Positions 52,880 through 62,600 of a stretch of 64,000 nt of DNA are shown piece after piece. This DNA comes from Permianibacter fluminis (GTDB lineage Bacteria > Pseudomonadota > Gammaproteobacteria > Enterobacterales > Permianibacteraceae), in NCBI RefSeq assembly GCF_013179735.1, contig NZ_JABMEG010000003.1:1-64000 (forward strand), written 5' to 3'. Below the pieces are notes generated by a model. The model was given only the letters and a program-made list of their open reading frames with translations, ran no database searches and was not told where the DNA came from. The position numbers were made by a program, and so were the translations under genes. Within the stretch, counting starts at the first letter, position 1, and each line of letters begins with the position of its first letter.

Positions 52880-54532
52880 ATGAAAACCTCGTCTGCGACC
52901 CCGACTCTGACCCCGCCCCGCGCCCAGGCGCAGGCCCTGCTGCGGCTGGGCGGATTTGTCCTGGCCTACGTCCTGCTGGACTGGCTGAGTTACATCCATC
53001 CGGTTGGCGGTTTTGCCATCACGCCCTGGAACCCGCACCCCGGTCTGGCGTTGGCATTGCTGCTGGTGCAAGGGCGGCGAGCGCTGCCGGTGGTGATGCT
53101 GGCGGCGGCCCTGTCCGAGGTGCTGGTGCGCGGTCACTCGCCGCTGGCGCTGACCCTGGTGCTGGGGGTGTTGGTGTCGCCGTCCGGCTACGCCCTGCTG
53201 GCGCGCTTTCTGACCCGCGGGCTCGGTTTTGATCCGGACTTGCCCGACCGTCACGCCCTGCTGCGGCTGGTGCTGGCGGCCATTCCCGGCACCCTGCTGA
53301 TCAGCCTGCTGTACGTCACCAGCCTCAGCGTGGCCGGTTTGCTGCCGTGGCTGCAGCTGCCGGATGCCACGGTGCGGTTATGGATTGGCGATCTGATTGG
53401 CGTGGTGATCACCACGCCGCTGCTGCTGGTCTGGCGGCGGCCACCCGCGCTCGACTGGCGGACCTTTCCGCTGCCCGAGGCGGCGGCCATTGCGACGGCC
53501 ATGGCGGTGGTGCTGTGGCTGATCTTCGGCTGGCAGAACACCGATGCTTTCCAGTTTTTCTACCTGCTGTTCGTGCCGCTGATCTGGGCGGCGCTGCGCT
53601 TTGCCCTGCACGGCGCGACGCTGCTGTTGATGACCTGCCAGCTCGGCCTGATTCTGGCGGTGGAAGTGCGCCACTACGATGCCGACACCGTCATTGCCTT
53701 CCAGTTTCTGATGCTGGCGCTGGCGGTCGCCGGGCTGGTGCTCGGCATGGCGGTCAGCGAAGGCCGCCGCGCGCAGGAGGTTGTGCTAAAGCGCGAGGGC
53801 GAGCTGCATCAGGCGCTGCGTATGGCCGCTGCGGGCGAACTGGCGTCCAGCCTGGCCCATGAGCTGAACCAGCCGCTGGCTGCCATCAGCAATTACATCG
53901 GCGCCAGTCAGAAACTGGCCGAGCGGGAGCCGCCGGACATCCAGCGGCTGCGCGAGACGCTGCAGAAGGCCGGCCACGAGGTGCAGCGGGCCGGGGCGGT
54001 CGTGCACCGCTTGCGGCGGTTTTTCCGCAGCGGCGAATTGCAACAGGAACGGCTGGCGATCGCCGATCTGGTCAGTGCCGCCTGGGAGCCGCTGGCACGG
54101 CGTGCGGTGCGGGCGCGCATCGAGTACTTTGTCCATCTGCCGGCCGATTTGCCGGACTTGTACGCCGACCGGGTGCAAAGCGAAATTGTGCTGCACAACC
54201 TGCTCGGCAACGCGCTTGATGCCTTGGAAAGCCGTGACGGTGGCCACCGCAGTCTGACTGTCGCGGCGGTCGCGGAAACCAGCCATGTCCGCTTCACCGT
54301 CACCGATACCGGGCCGGGCATTGCGCCGGCGCTGGTCGCCCAGCTGTTTGAATCCTTCGTTACCAGCAAGGCGCACGGCATGGGGCTCGGGCTCAATATC
54401 AGCCGCTCGCTGGTCGAGGCCCACGGCGGTCATTTATGGCTGGCCGAATCCCGGCCCGGCCGAACCCGGTTTTCGTTTACCCTGCCTGCCTTTCGCGATC
54501 CGGATGCACCCCCACAAGAGATGCCGTCATGA
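52880..54532 (+). CDS. MASE1-type sensor histidine kinase
   Basis: A 550-residue inner-membrane kinase. About eight transmembrane helices (residues 22-290) form a MASE1-like sensor with ITPWNPHPGLALALLLVQG. The dimerisation domain has SSLAHELNQPLAAISN with phospho-acceptor His 327. The ATPase domain shows the N box NLLGNALDAL, G1 DTGPGIAP and G2 GMGLGLNISRSLVEAHGG. This HELNQPLAAI type pairs with FixJ-family regulators. The stop overlaps the regulator start (ATGA), so the pair is co-translated. Confidence 0.92.
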   Translation: MKTSSATPTLTPPRAQAQALLRLGGFVLAYVLLDWLSYIHPVGGFAITPWNPHPGLALALLLVQGRRALPVVMLAAALSEVLVRGHSPLALTLVLGVLVSPSGYALLARFLTRGLGFDPDLPDRHALLRLVLAAIPGTLLISLLYVTSLSVAGLLPWLQLPDATVRLWIGDLIGVVITTPLLLVWRRPPALDWRTFPLPEAAAIATAMAVVLWLIFGWQNTDAFQFFYLLFVPLIWAALRFALHGATLLLMTCQLGLILAVEVRHYDADTVIAFQFLMLALAVAGLVLGMAVSEGRRAQEVVLKREGELHQALRMAAAGELASSLAHELNQPLAAISNYIGASQKLAEREPPDIQRLRETLQKAGHEVQRAGAVVHRLRRFFRSGELQQERLAIADLVSAAWEPLARRAVRARIEYFVHLPADLPDLYADRVQSEIVLHNLLGNALDALESRDGGHRSLTVAAVAETSHVRFTVTDTGPGIAPALVAQLFESFVTSKAHGMGLGLNISRSLVEAHGGHLWLAESRPGRTRFSFTLPAFRDPDAPPQEMPS

Positions 54533-55146
54533 CTGACTCCGCCAGCCCGACAGTCCACATCGTCGACGATGATGCCGCCGTGCGCGATTCGCTGGCGCTG
54601 CTGCTGGAGCTGTCCGGGCTGCCGGTCCGCAGCTTCGATAGCGCCGAAAGCTTTCTCGCCGAGCTCGACCGCGAGGCCAGCGGCTGCCTGCTGCTGGACC
54701 TGCGCATGCCCGGCATGGACGGGCTCAGCCTGCAAAAGCTGCTGACCGAGCGCGGCATTGGTTTGCCCATCGTCATGATCACTGCTCATGGTGATGTCGC
54801 GGCCGCTCGCACCGCGCTCAAGGGCGGCGCGGTCGACTTTCTGGAAAAGCCGGTCGACGAAACTGTGTTGCTGGCTACCGTCCGCGAAGCCATGCAGCGT
54901 GAACAAAGCCGGGTCGCCGCCAGCGCCGAACAGCAGCAGGCCCACGACCGGCTAGCCCGGCTGACCGAGCGTGAGCGGGAAGTGCTGGAACTGGTTGCTG
55001 CCGGCCGCACCAGCAAGGAAATCGGCGAGCAGCTCGGCATCAGCCCGCGCACGGTCGAGGTCTACCGGGCCCGGCTGATGGACAAATTGCAGGTCGGCTC
55101 GTTGCCGGAGCTGGTCCGGCTCGCGCTCGCCGCCAGGCCGGGCTGA
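54529..55146 (+). CDS. FixJ/NarL-family response regulator
   Basis: A 205-residue transcription factor. The receiver domain has the acidic pair IVDDD, phospho-acceptor Asp 57 ([12 protein letters not shown]), the switch Thr (VMITAHGD) and the conserved Lys (FLEKPVDE). After a Gln-rich linker, a LuxR-type helix-turn-helix follows: [20 protein letters not shown], then [20 protein letters not shown]. It is the cognate partner of the kinase upstream. The paired TACGTA element 49 bases before the kinase gene is its best candidate target. Confidence 0.93.
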   Translation: MTDSASPTVHIVDDDAAVRDSLALLLELSGLPVRSFDSAESFLAELDREASGCLLLDLRMPGMDGLSLQKLLTERGIGLPIVMITAHGDVAAARTALKGGAVDFLEKPVDETVLLATVREAMQREQSRVAASAEQQQAHDRLARLTEREREVLELVAAGRTSKEIGEQLGISPRTVEVYRARLMDKLQVGSLPELVRLALAARPG

Positions 55147-55249
55147 GCCGGCCGGCGATACGGAGCCCCCAGCGCTTTTCCGCGTCTAGGCCCAGCAGCG
55201 AAAGACGACCAGAGCGCCCGTCCCACGCCGCTTGCCCGGTAATCAGGGT

Positions 55250-55278
55250 TTGCCTGCACCGGCCCACTTACGTACAAT
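55250..55278 (+). promoter_or_regulatory. Promoter of the rpsF-rpsR-rplI operon
   Basis: -35 TTGCCT (55250-55255), 17-base spacer, -10 TACAAT (55273-55278), then a GC-rich discriminator ACGCGCCCC. These are typical of growth-rate-controlled ribosomal promoters. Confidence 0.75.
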
Positions 55279-55335
55279 ACGCGCCCCTTCGCCCGCCCGG
55301 GCGGAGGCATCCTTGCTGCGGCGGCACTGGTTTTC

Positions 55336-55351
55336 CCGTTCCTAAGAACGG
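55336..55351 (+). promoter_or_regulatory. Leader hairpin before rpsF, possible S6:S18 autoregulatory element
   Basis: Stem CCGTTC / GAACGG with a CTAA loop in the rpsF leader, 46 bases before the start codon. Many bacteria regulate rpsF-rpsR through a leader structure bound by S6:S18 that includes a CCG motif. The match here is suggestive only. Confidence 0.35.
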
Positions 55352-55397
55352 CCGGAGAACAGGCAACCGACCGTGGCGAAACCCACAAGGAATCACC

Positions 55398-55781
55398 ATG
55401 CGCCATTACGAAATCGTGGTCATGGTGCACCCGGACCAAAGCGAGCAAGTGCCCGCGATGGTCGAGCGTTACCAGGGCGTCATTACTGCCGCTGGTGGCA
55501 CGGTGCACCGCTTTGAAGACTGGGGCCGTCGTCAGCTGGCCTACAGCATTCAGAAACTGCACAAGGCTCACTACGTTCTGATGAACGTCGAGTGCCCGCC
55601 TGCTGTTGTTGATGAACTCGACAACGCCTTCCGTTACAACGACGCCGTCATCCGTTACATGATCATGAAGATGGACGCCGCCGTAACCGAACAGTCCCCG
55701 CTGCTGAAAGCCAAAGATGAAAAAGACGGCGCCCGCCGTTCGTTTCATGATGACGCTGCCGGCGACGTTGACGCGGCCTAA
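55398..55781 (+). CDS. rpsF: 30S ribosomal protein S6
   Basis: A 127-residue platform protein that pairs with S18. The family N-terminus [19 protein letters not shown], then [19 protein letters not shown] and [11 protein letters not shown] are diagnostic. The tail is acidic ([20 protein letters not shown]). AAGGAA precedes the ATG. It leads a three-gene operon; priB, found between rpsF and rpsR in enterobacteria, is absent (only 18 bases separate them). Confidence 0.97.
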   Translation: MRHYEIVVMVHPDQSEQVPAMVERYQGVITAAGGTVHRFEDWGRRQLAYSIQKLHKAHYVLMNVECPPAVVDELDNAFRYNDAVIRYMIMKMDAAVTEQSPLLKAKDEKDGARRSFHDDAAGDVDAA

Positions 55782-55799
55782 CGGACAGGAGCACTAGAC

Positions 55800-56027
55800 A
55801 TGTCACGTTTTTTCCGTCGTAAAAAGTTCTGCCGCTTCACCGCTGAAGGTGTTGATCAGATCGATTACAAAGATGTCGGCACCCTGAAGGCCTACATCAC
55901 CGAAACCGGCAAAATTGTCCCGAGCCGCATCACCGGCACCAAGGCCAATTATCAGCGTCAGCTCGCTGGTGCGATCAAGCGTGCGCGTTACCTCGCGCTG
56001 CTGCCGTACTGCGACAGCCACGAATAA
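55800..56027 (+). CDS. rpsR: 30S ribosomal protein S18
   Basis: A 75-residue protein with the S18 signature [20 protein letters not shown], then [20 protein letters not shown] and a basic C-terminal helix ([18 protein letters not shown]). AGGAG precedes the ATG. Length and sequence are typical. Confidence 0.98.
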   Translation: MSRFFRRKKFCRFTAEGVDQIDYKDVGTLKAYITETGKIVPSRITGTKANYQRQLAGAIKRARYLALLPYCDSHE

Positions 56028-56045
56028 GGCCAAGGAGCTCATCCC

Positions 56046-56495
56046 ATGCAAGTCATTCTGCTGGAAAAAATCCGCCGCCTCGGCGAGCTCGGCGACACCG
56101 TCAAGGTGAAAGCCGGCTACGGCCGCAACTTCCTGATCCCGCAAGGCAAGGCCGTTGCTGCGACCGCAAACAACAAAACCTTCTTCGAACAGCGCCGCGC
56201 TGAACTCGAGAAGAAGCAAGCCGAAGTGCTGGCCGCTGCTCAGGCTCGCGCCGAGAAGCTGGCTGCGCTGACCGTCACCATCGCCGCCAAAGCCGGTGAC
56301 GAAGGCAAGCTGTTCGGTTCCGTCGGCACCCGCGACATCTCCGATGCCGTGACCGCCGCTGGCGTTGCCATCGAGAAGTCGGAAGTCCGTTTGCCGACCG
56401 GCGCCCTGCGCATGGTTGGCGAATACGACATCGCCGTTTCGCTGCACAGCGAAGTGACTGGCACCGTCAAGGTTGCCATTGTTGCCGCTCGCTAA
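56046..56495 (+). CDS. rplI: 50S ribosomal protein L9
   Basis: A 149-residue protein with two domains joined by a long helix. The N-terminal rRNA-binding part is [20 protein letters not shown], then [17 protein letters not shown]. The C-terminal part contains [21 protein letters not shown] precedes the ATG. It is last in the operon and is followed by a strong terminator. Confidence 0.98.
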   Translation: MQVILLEKIRRLGELGDTVKVKAGYGRNFLIPQGKAVAATANNKTFFEQRRAELEKKQAEVLAAAQARAEKLAALTVTIAAKAGDEGKLFGSVGTRDISDAVTAAGVAIEKSEVRLPTGALRMVGEYDIAVSLHSEVTGTVKVAIVAAR

Positions 56496-56528
56496 GTTCT
56501 GCTTTTGTAATCAGGCAGTACGCGCTTC

Positions 56529-56565
56529 AAACAAAAACGCCACCTTCGGGTGGCGTTTTTGTTTT
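56529..56565 (+). terminator. Rho-independent terminator after rplI
   Basis: Stem AACGCCACC / GGTGGCGTT with a TTCG tetraloop, extended by A and T runs. It lies about 35 bases after the rplI stop. Confidence 0.92.
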
Positions 56566-56690
56566 TGGGTTTTTTGTTCCCTCCCCTGCCAGGGGGAGGG
56601 TTAGGGTGGGGGCGGAATTACGCGAGGGAGTTTGCTATTCGACTCATGTCTCGTAATTTAAGAGTGCCGTGTCTCGCCACGGCGAGCGAC

Positions 56691-56722
56691 CTACTTTCTC
56701 TTGCTCGTGCAAGAGAAAGTAG
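56691..56722. repeat. Inverted repeat, 14-bp arms
   Basis: CTACTTTCTCTTGC and its exact complement are separated by TCGT. Similar CTTTCTCTTGC palindromes are dispersed in other gammaproteobacterial genomes. Confidence 0.8.
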
Positions 56723-56952
56723 GCAAAGAGAACACGCCCCAGCGCGCCAGAGTCGCTTTGGTTGCTTCGGAGACTCCGCCCGCCGTTCACGTACCAGTGT
56801 CTTCGGGCACGCACTGATGCGGCGTCCTGCCTTATCAGTGCTGCACTGGCATCCCTGCCAGCGCACCCTGCCACTGTCACGTGCCCGCCGGCTGGCGCGA
56901 ATGGGGGCCCCGGGTTCTAGGCGAGTCAGTTTCTTCGGCACTGCAACTCAGT

Positions 56953-57033
56953 CTGTCATTCCGGCGAAGGCCGGAATCCAATTTGAATTTGAAGCAGAAA
57001 CGCAATGGATTCCGGCCTTCGCCGGAATGACAG
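56953..57033. repeat. MITE-like inverted repeat, perfect 28-bp arms
   Basis: Arms 56953-56980 and 57006-57033 are exact complements with a 25-bp spacer. The outer part reads CTGTCATTCCGGCGAAGG. This TCATTCCGGCGAAGGCCGGAA family of repeats is widespread in proteobacteria. No transposase is encoded. Confidence 0.85.
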
Positions 57034-57162
57034 GAGTGATTTGTTCGGCTTTGCGCGCAGCGTGTCGTTGACCTTCTCGCCCGTTCGATGAGCCGAGCAG
57101 CGGAATGCAGTCTGGGTTAACAGCCCGCAGCGTAGCGAAGGGGCGAGGCAGGAAGCCGAGGC

Positions 57163-57198
57163 CTTTTCAGACTGTACACGGATGTGCTGTCTGAAAAG
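57163..57198. repeat. Inverted repeat, 10-bp arms
   Basis: CTTTTCAGAC and GTCTGAAAAG, with a 16-base spacer, within the repeat island. Confidence 0.7.
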
Positions 57199-57279
57199 CC
57201 CCAGACGGAATGAGCAGCGCAGGGGACCGCTAAAACAGCCTCACCGTTTTAGCGGCTCGGAGCCGGGCATGTTTCTTTG

Positions 57280-57306
57280 GGTCCTTTCTTTCGCAAAGAA
57301 AGGACC
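57280..57306. repeat. Inverted repeat, 12-bp arms
   Basis: GGTCCTTTCTTT and AAAGAAAGGACC, with a CGC loop. It is close in design to the repeat at 56691-56722. Confidence 0.8.
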
Positions 57307-57369
57307 TCGCCCGCCGGGGCGAGACCCGGCAATGGTTGTAGCCGCTAGGGAGGCAACAATAAAGCAGGA

Positions 57370-58302
57370 CTAAAGCTTCGACCCCCAATTCAACTTCGTC
57401 CGCAACACCTGATAATAATCATGATCATCCGGATGCACGAGCCACAGTTGCTCTTTCTTCTTGCTGATCAAAATCGAATCACCCGGCGCGACTTTGATAT
57501 GGACTTGGCCATCGCAAGACAATTGCGGATAGGTGCGATTATTGGCGCCGATGACAATCTCGATGCGCGAATCGCCATCCAGCACAATCGGCCGCGCGGT
57601 CAATGTGTGCGCGAACATCGGCACCAGCGCCACCGCGTTCAATGACGGATGCATGATCGGGCCGCCAGCGGATAGCGAATACGCGGTCGAGCCGGTTGGC
57701 GTTGCGACGATCAAACCGTCCGAGCGCTGGCTGTAAACGAATTGCTCGTTGACGTAGACCTCGAACTCGATCATCCGGGAAATTTCGCCGGGATAGAGCA
57801 CGATGTCGTTCAGTGCTTCGCTGCTGGCGATGGGGTCATCGTGGCGCAGCACCCGGGCACTGAGCAGAAAGCGTTTTTCGACGAAGTATTTGCCGTCGAG
57901 CACTTCGGCGACTTTCTGGCGGAATTCGGTCGGCCGGACATCGGTCAGGAAACCGAGGTGACCGCGGTTGATGCCGAGCACCGGCAAATCGAAATTGGCC
58001 AGGGTGCGGGCCGCGTGCAGCATCGAGCCATCACCGCCGATCACGATCACCAGCTGGCAGATGTTGCCCAAATTATTGATGGGCACCAATTGCCGTGGCG
58101 GCAAATCCAGCGCTCGACCGCAGACTTCTTCGACCACCACCTGATGGCCACTTTCAATGAGAAATTCGCGCAGGCCGAGCATGGTATCGGCGGCGCCGGC
58201 GTGATTGGGCTTGCCGATGATGCCGATGACCGGAAAGCGTTGGGTGGCGGAAAGCTGGGGGGCGGCGTCGGGCTGGTTGTTCAAGGCGGGCCTGTCGTGC
58301 AT
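57370..58302 (-). CDS. nadK: NAD kinase
   Basis: A 310-residue enzyme that phosphorylates NAD to NADP. Diagnostic motifs are VIVIGGDGSMLHAAR (catalytic GGDG), GINRGHLGFLTD, RSDGLIVATPTGSTAYSLSAGGP and the C-terminal LSCDGQ. The ATG at 58302 is the first ATG in the open frame; its N-terminal 25 residues are not conserved, so the true start could be slightly later. It is monocistronic and divergent from the efflux genes. Confidence 0.95.
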   Translation of the reverse strand: MHDRPALNNQPDAAPQLSATQRFPVIGIIGKPNHAGAADTMLGLREFLIESGHQVVVEEVCGRALDLPPRQLVPINNLGNICQLVIVIGGDGSMLHAARTLANFDLPVLGINRGHLGFLTDVRPTEFRQKVAEVLDGKYFVEKRFLLSARVLRHDDPIASSEALNDIVLYPGEISRMIEFEVYVNEQFVYSQRSDGLIVATPTGSTAYSLSAGGPIMHPSLNAVALVPMFAHTLTARPIVLDGDSRIEIVIGANNRTYPQLSCDGQVHIKVAPGDSILISKKKEQLWLVHPDDHDYYQVLRTKLNWGSKL

Positions 58303-58491
58303 CAAGGAGCGGGATGGGCAAACGGCCGGGAACGGTGCGGGGCGGCCGTGCAATGTCCGCAGTGTAGCGGATGGTCCCGGGCTCGCCTACCGGCGGCGGC
58401 GGCCGGTTGCTGGCGGATGCCGCGGGCCGGCTGGCAGCCGACTAGACTTGCTGGGCGCGAAAGGGGCAATCTTCACCGTGCCAGATAATTG

Positions 58492-58519
58492 CTGACCAGC
58501 GGTCAGTTGGATGTAGAAT
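58492..58519 (+). promoter_or_regulatory. Promoter with overlapping inverted repeat upstream of the efflux operon
   Basis: CTGACC-AGC-GGTCAG (58492-58506) overlaps a possible -35 (CTGACC). A 16-base spacer leads to a -10 TAGAAT at 58514-58519. An operator over the -35 is typical of TetR-type control of efflux pumps; no regulator gene is adjacent. Confidence 0.45.
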
Positions 58520-58582
58520 GGCGGCCCGCGAGTGACCCATGGTCACCGATCGGCGATTCCGACTCTGCTTTGCGAGGGATGC

Positions 58583-59659
58583 ATGCGTACATCTACCCCC
58601 ATCTGGTTGCTTCCGTTGCTGGCGCTGCTCGCTGGCCTTGCTGGCTGCAGCAAGCCCGAACCGGCGGCCGCCCCGCCGCGGCCGGTGCGTTCGATCGTGG
58701 TCAAGGCCGAGTCGCTGGCGCCGAGCGCTACCTATTCCGGCGAAGTGCGTGCCCGATACGAAACGCCGCTGGCATTCCGGGTCGCCGGCAAGCTCGCGGA
58801 GCGTCGGGTCGAAGTCGGCAGCGTGGTCAAGAAAGGTCAGGTGCTGGCGCGCCTCGACGAAGCCGATCTGCAATTGCAAGCGGCCGCTGGCGAAGCGGGC
58901 AAAGTCGCGGCGCAGGCGCAATTGACTCGCGCCAAATCCGATTACGAACGGTTCAAGGCGCTGCGGGAAAAGAACCTGGTCAGCGAATTCGATTTCAAGA
59001 ACGCCCAGACCGCTTACGAAGTGGCCCGCTCGCAATTTGATCAAGCCGTTGCGCAGGCGCGAGTCGGTGACAATCAGGCCGGCTACACCCAGCTGATTGC
59101 CGATGCCAACGGCGTGGTTACCGCGCTGCAAGCGGAAATCGGTCAGGTGGTCGCGGCCGGGCAACCGGTGGTGACGCTGGCGCGCAGTGGCGAGCGCGAA
59201 GTGCAGATCGCGGTGCCGGAATCGCGGGTCGATGAGCTGCGCCGCGCCACCGATATTGCCGTGCGGCTGTGGGCGAAACCGGAAAAAGCCTATCCCGGCA
59301 AAGTACGCGAGATTGCCCCGGATACCGACCCGGTTACCCGCACCTACAACACCCGCATTACCGTGCAGGAAGTGGACACCGATTTGAAACTCGGCATGAC
59401 CGCCACGGTGACCTTGACCGGTGCTGGCGCGCAAGCGGTGCGCCTGCCACTGACCGCCATTTATCAAACGGATGCGCAGCCGAAAGTCTGGCTGGTCGAC
59501 GGCAATCAGCAGGTCAATTTGCAGCCGGTAACGCTCGGTGATTTCGTCGACAACGATGTGATTGTCATCGCTGGATTGAAAGACGGTGATCGCGTGGTCA
59601 CGGCGGGCGTCAATCGTTTGGTGCCGGCGCAACACGTCAAACTGATCGAGGGCGAATGA
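58583..59659 (+). CDS. RND efflux periplasmic adaptor (membrane fusion protein)
   Basis: A 358-residue lipoprotein. The signal peptide ends in a lipobox (LAGLAGCSKP), so it is probably anchored by a lipidated Cys. It shows the HlyD/AcrA pattern: lipoyl half-motifs (FRVAGKLAERRVEVGSVVKK and LIADANGVVTALQAEIGQVV), a coiled-coil hairpin between them, then beta-barrel and membrane-proximal domains. GAGGGA precedes the ATG at 58583. Its stop overlaps the permease start (ATGA). Confidence 0.93.
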   Translation: MRTSTPIWLLPLLALLAGLAGCSKPEPAAAPPRPVRSIVVKAESLAPSATYSGEVRARYETPLAFRVAGKLAERRVEVGSVVKKGQVLARLDEADLQLQAAAGEAGKVAAQAQLTRAKSDYERFKALREKNLVSEFDFKNAQTAYEVARSQFDQAVAQARVGDNQAGYTQLIADANGVVTALQAEIGQVVAAGQPVVTLARSGEREVQIAVPESRVDELRRATDIAVRLWAKPEKAYPGKVREIAPDTDPVTRTYNTRITVQEVDTDLKLGMTATVTLTGAGAQAVRLPLTAIYQTDAQPKVWLVDGNQQVNLQPVTLGDFVDNDVIVIAGLKDGDRVVTAGVNRLVPAQHVKLIEGE

Positions 59660-62600
59660 TGCGCGGCCCCAATCTGAGCGAGTGGGCGTTAAAACACCAG
59701 ACACTGGTGTTGTTTTTCATGCTGCTGATCGCAGCCGCTGGCGTCATGAGCTATTTCGAACTCGGCCGCGCTGAAGATCCGGCGTTCACCTTTCGTGGCA
59801 TGGTGATCAATGTCATCTGGCCGGGCGCCACCGCCCGCGAAATGGAACAGCAAGTCACCGACCGGATCGAGAAAAAACTGCAGGAAACGCCTGGACTTGA
59901 GCATGTGCGCAGTTTCTCCAAACCCGGTGAAGCGTTCATTTTTGTCTTCCTGCGTGACAACGTCGACCCGGCGACCGTGCCGAACTCCTGGTATCAAGTC
60001 CGGAAGAAACTGGCGGATATCAAGCACACCTTGCCGAGCGATGTCATCGGTCCGTTTTTCAACGACGAATTCGGCGATACCTTCGGCAATATCTATGCGT
60101 TGACTGCCGATGGCTTCAGTCAGGCCGATCTGCGGGTCTACGCGGAAAAAGCCCGGCAGGAATTGCTGCGGGTGCCGGATGTGGCAAAAGTCGAGTTGCT
60201 CGGCGTGCAGCCGGAAAAAGTCTACATCGAGCTGTCCGATGCCAAGCTGGCAACGCTCGGTCTGGATCCTGGCCTTATCATCAGCACACTGCAAAGTCAG
60301 AACGTCATGACCTCGGCCGGCGATGTCGTGACCGATGCCAATCGGGTCTATCTGCGCGTCACCGGTAATTTTGAATCCGTCGAAAACATTCGCGAGATCG
60401 GCATCCGGGCCAATAACCGCATTTTCCGCTTGGGTGACATCGCCCGCATTCATCGTGGCTATGCCGATCCGCCGGGCGTGCGGATGCGCTTCAAGGGCGA
60501 AGACGCGGTTGGTGTGGCGGTGTCGATGCAACCGGGCGGCGATATCCTGAAGCTGGGCGAGCGGCTTGATGCCGCCTGGCTACGTGTGCAGGCGGGTCTG
60601 CCAATCGGTGTCGATGTCCATCGGGTGTCCGATCAGCCGGCGGTGGTCAAAACCTCGGTCAACGAATTCATGCGCACGCTGGCCGAAGCCGTCGCGATTG
60701 TCCTGATCGTCAGCTTCTTCAGCCTCGGATTGCGCACCGGTCTGGTGGTGGCGCTGTCGATTCCGCTGGTGTTGCTGGCGGTGTTCCTGTTCATGCGCAT
60801 TGCCGGTATCGATCTGCAAAAAATCTCGCTCGGTGCGCTGATCATTGCGCTCGGCTTGCTGGTCGATGACGCCATCATTGCCGTCGAAATGATGAAGCTG
60901 AAATTGGAGCAGGGCTGGGACCGGGTTCGCGCCGCAACGTTTGCCTACACCAGCACCGCGTTTCCGATGCTGACTGGCACGCTGATCACGGCGGCCGGCT
61001 TCTTGCCGGTTGGTCTGGCCAAATCCGCCGCCGGCGAATACACCTTTGGCATTTTCGCCGTGGTCGGTATTGCGCTGATGGTCAGCTGGGTGGTGGCGGT
61101 CGTGTTCACGCCCTATATCGGCTACAAGCTGCTGCCGGAAAATCTGGCTGACAGTCATCACGGCCACGAAGTCTACGACACGCCGTTCTATACCCGTTTT
61201 CGCGCGCTGGTCGGCTGGTGTGTGCAGCATCGCCGGATTGTGATCACCGCCACCATTGTCGCGTTTGTAATGGCTGTGCTCGGCTTCAAGTTTGTCCAGC
61301 AGCAATTCTTTCCCGATTCCACCCGGCCGGAAATCATTGTCGATCTGTGGTTGCCGGAAGGCTCTTCGCATGTCGCCACCGATGCCCAGGCGAGAAAGCT
61401 GGAAGCGATCCTGAAAACGGATCCGCGGGTTGAAAATTATGTGGCCTATCTGGGCGGCGGCAGTTCGCGCTTTGTCTTGGTGCTGGATCAGCAGATGCCC
61501 AATACCAACCTGGTCGAATTCGTCGTGCTGGCGAAAAGCCTGAAAGATCGCGAGTCGCTGATTAACGATCTGCGCGAGAAATTCGTCAGCGATTTTCCCG
61601 GTGTGCGCGCCCGCGCGGCACGCTTGCCGAACGGACCGCCGGTCGGTTATCCGGTGCAGTTCCGGGTCATGGGTTACGACCCGGACAAGGTGTGCGAATA
61701 CGCCACCGAAGTCGCCGATATCATGCGGGCCAATCCCAACACGCTGGACGTCAACTACGACTGGTATGAGAAAACCAAGGTCGTCCGGCTGGAAGTGGAT
61801 CAGGACAAGGCGCGGACGCTCGGTGTCTCGACCCAGCAATTGTCGCAGAACCTGCGCACCCTGCTGACCGGTCTGCCAATCACCCAGTACCGTGAAAACG
61901 ATCAGCTGATCGATATCGTCGCCCGCACCACCGATGTTGAGCGCGGCAATCTGTCACGGCTGAAAGACATCAATATCCATGTCGGGCAGGGCCGCTTTGT
62001 GCCGTTGTCGCAAGTCGCGCGTATTCGCTACGAAGCGGAAGACGGTTTGATCTGGCGTCGTGATCGGTTGCCGACCATTACCGTGCGCTCCGATATTCCG
62101 GATCATGTCCAGGCGCCGGATGTCACGATGCAGATTGATCCGCTGCTGCAAGCCATTCGCGACAAGATGCCGCCCGGCTATCGCATCGAAATCGGTGGCT
62201 CGCTCGGTGAGAGTGTCAAGTCGCAGGCATCCATCAATGCCGGTATGCCGATGATGATTGCGGTGATTGTCACGCTGCTGATGCTGCAACTGCAGAGCTT
62301 CTCGCGGATGACGCTGACCTTGCTGACGGCGCCACTCGGCCTGATTGGCGTCACCGTTTTCCTGCTGCTGTTCCGGCAACCGTTCGGTTTTGTTGCCATG
62401 CTTGGCGTGATTGCGCTGGCCGGCATGATCATGCGCAACTCGGTGATTCTGGTTGACCAGATTGAACAGGACATTGCCGAAGGCATCACGCCGTGGGAGG
62501 CCATTATCGGCTCGGCTGTGCGCCGGTTCCGGCCGATCATGCTGACCGCGCTGGCGGCCATTCTGGCGATGATCCCGTTGGCGCGTTCGGTGTTCTGGGG

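Larger units (their letters stand above)
56566..57369. repeat. Island of palindromic repeats between rplI and nadK
   Basis: An 800-bp stretch with no supported gene. After a G-rich inverted repeat near 56580-56600 it holds at least five clean inverted repeats, four of them listed individually below. The fifth is 57227-57236 / 57246-57255 (CCGCTAAAAC and complement). Between them are stretches that look like fragments of longer dispersed repeats. Several short open frames in this region do not look like proteins. Confidence 0.75.

Noticed and set aside
55269-55274. A TACGTA core upstream of rpsF
   Set aside because: Single core only; explained by the -10 region of the ribosomal promoter, with no second core 10 bp away.
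56618-57373. Short open frames in the repeat island
   Set aside because: Built from palindromic repeat sequence; no ribosome sites, no protein-like composition.
60580-61839. Minus-strand open frame of 419 codons inside the RND permease
   Set aside because: Antisense shadow; the permease has all family motifs over this range.
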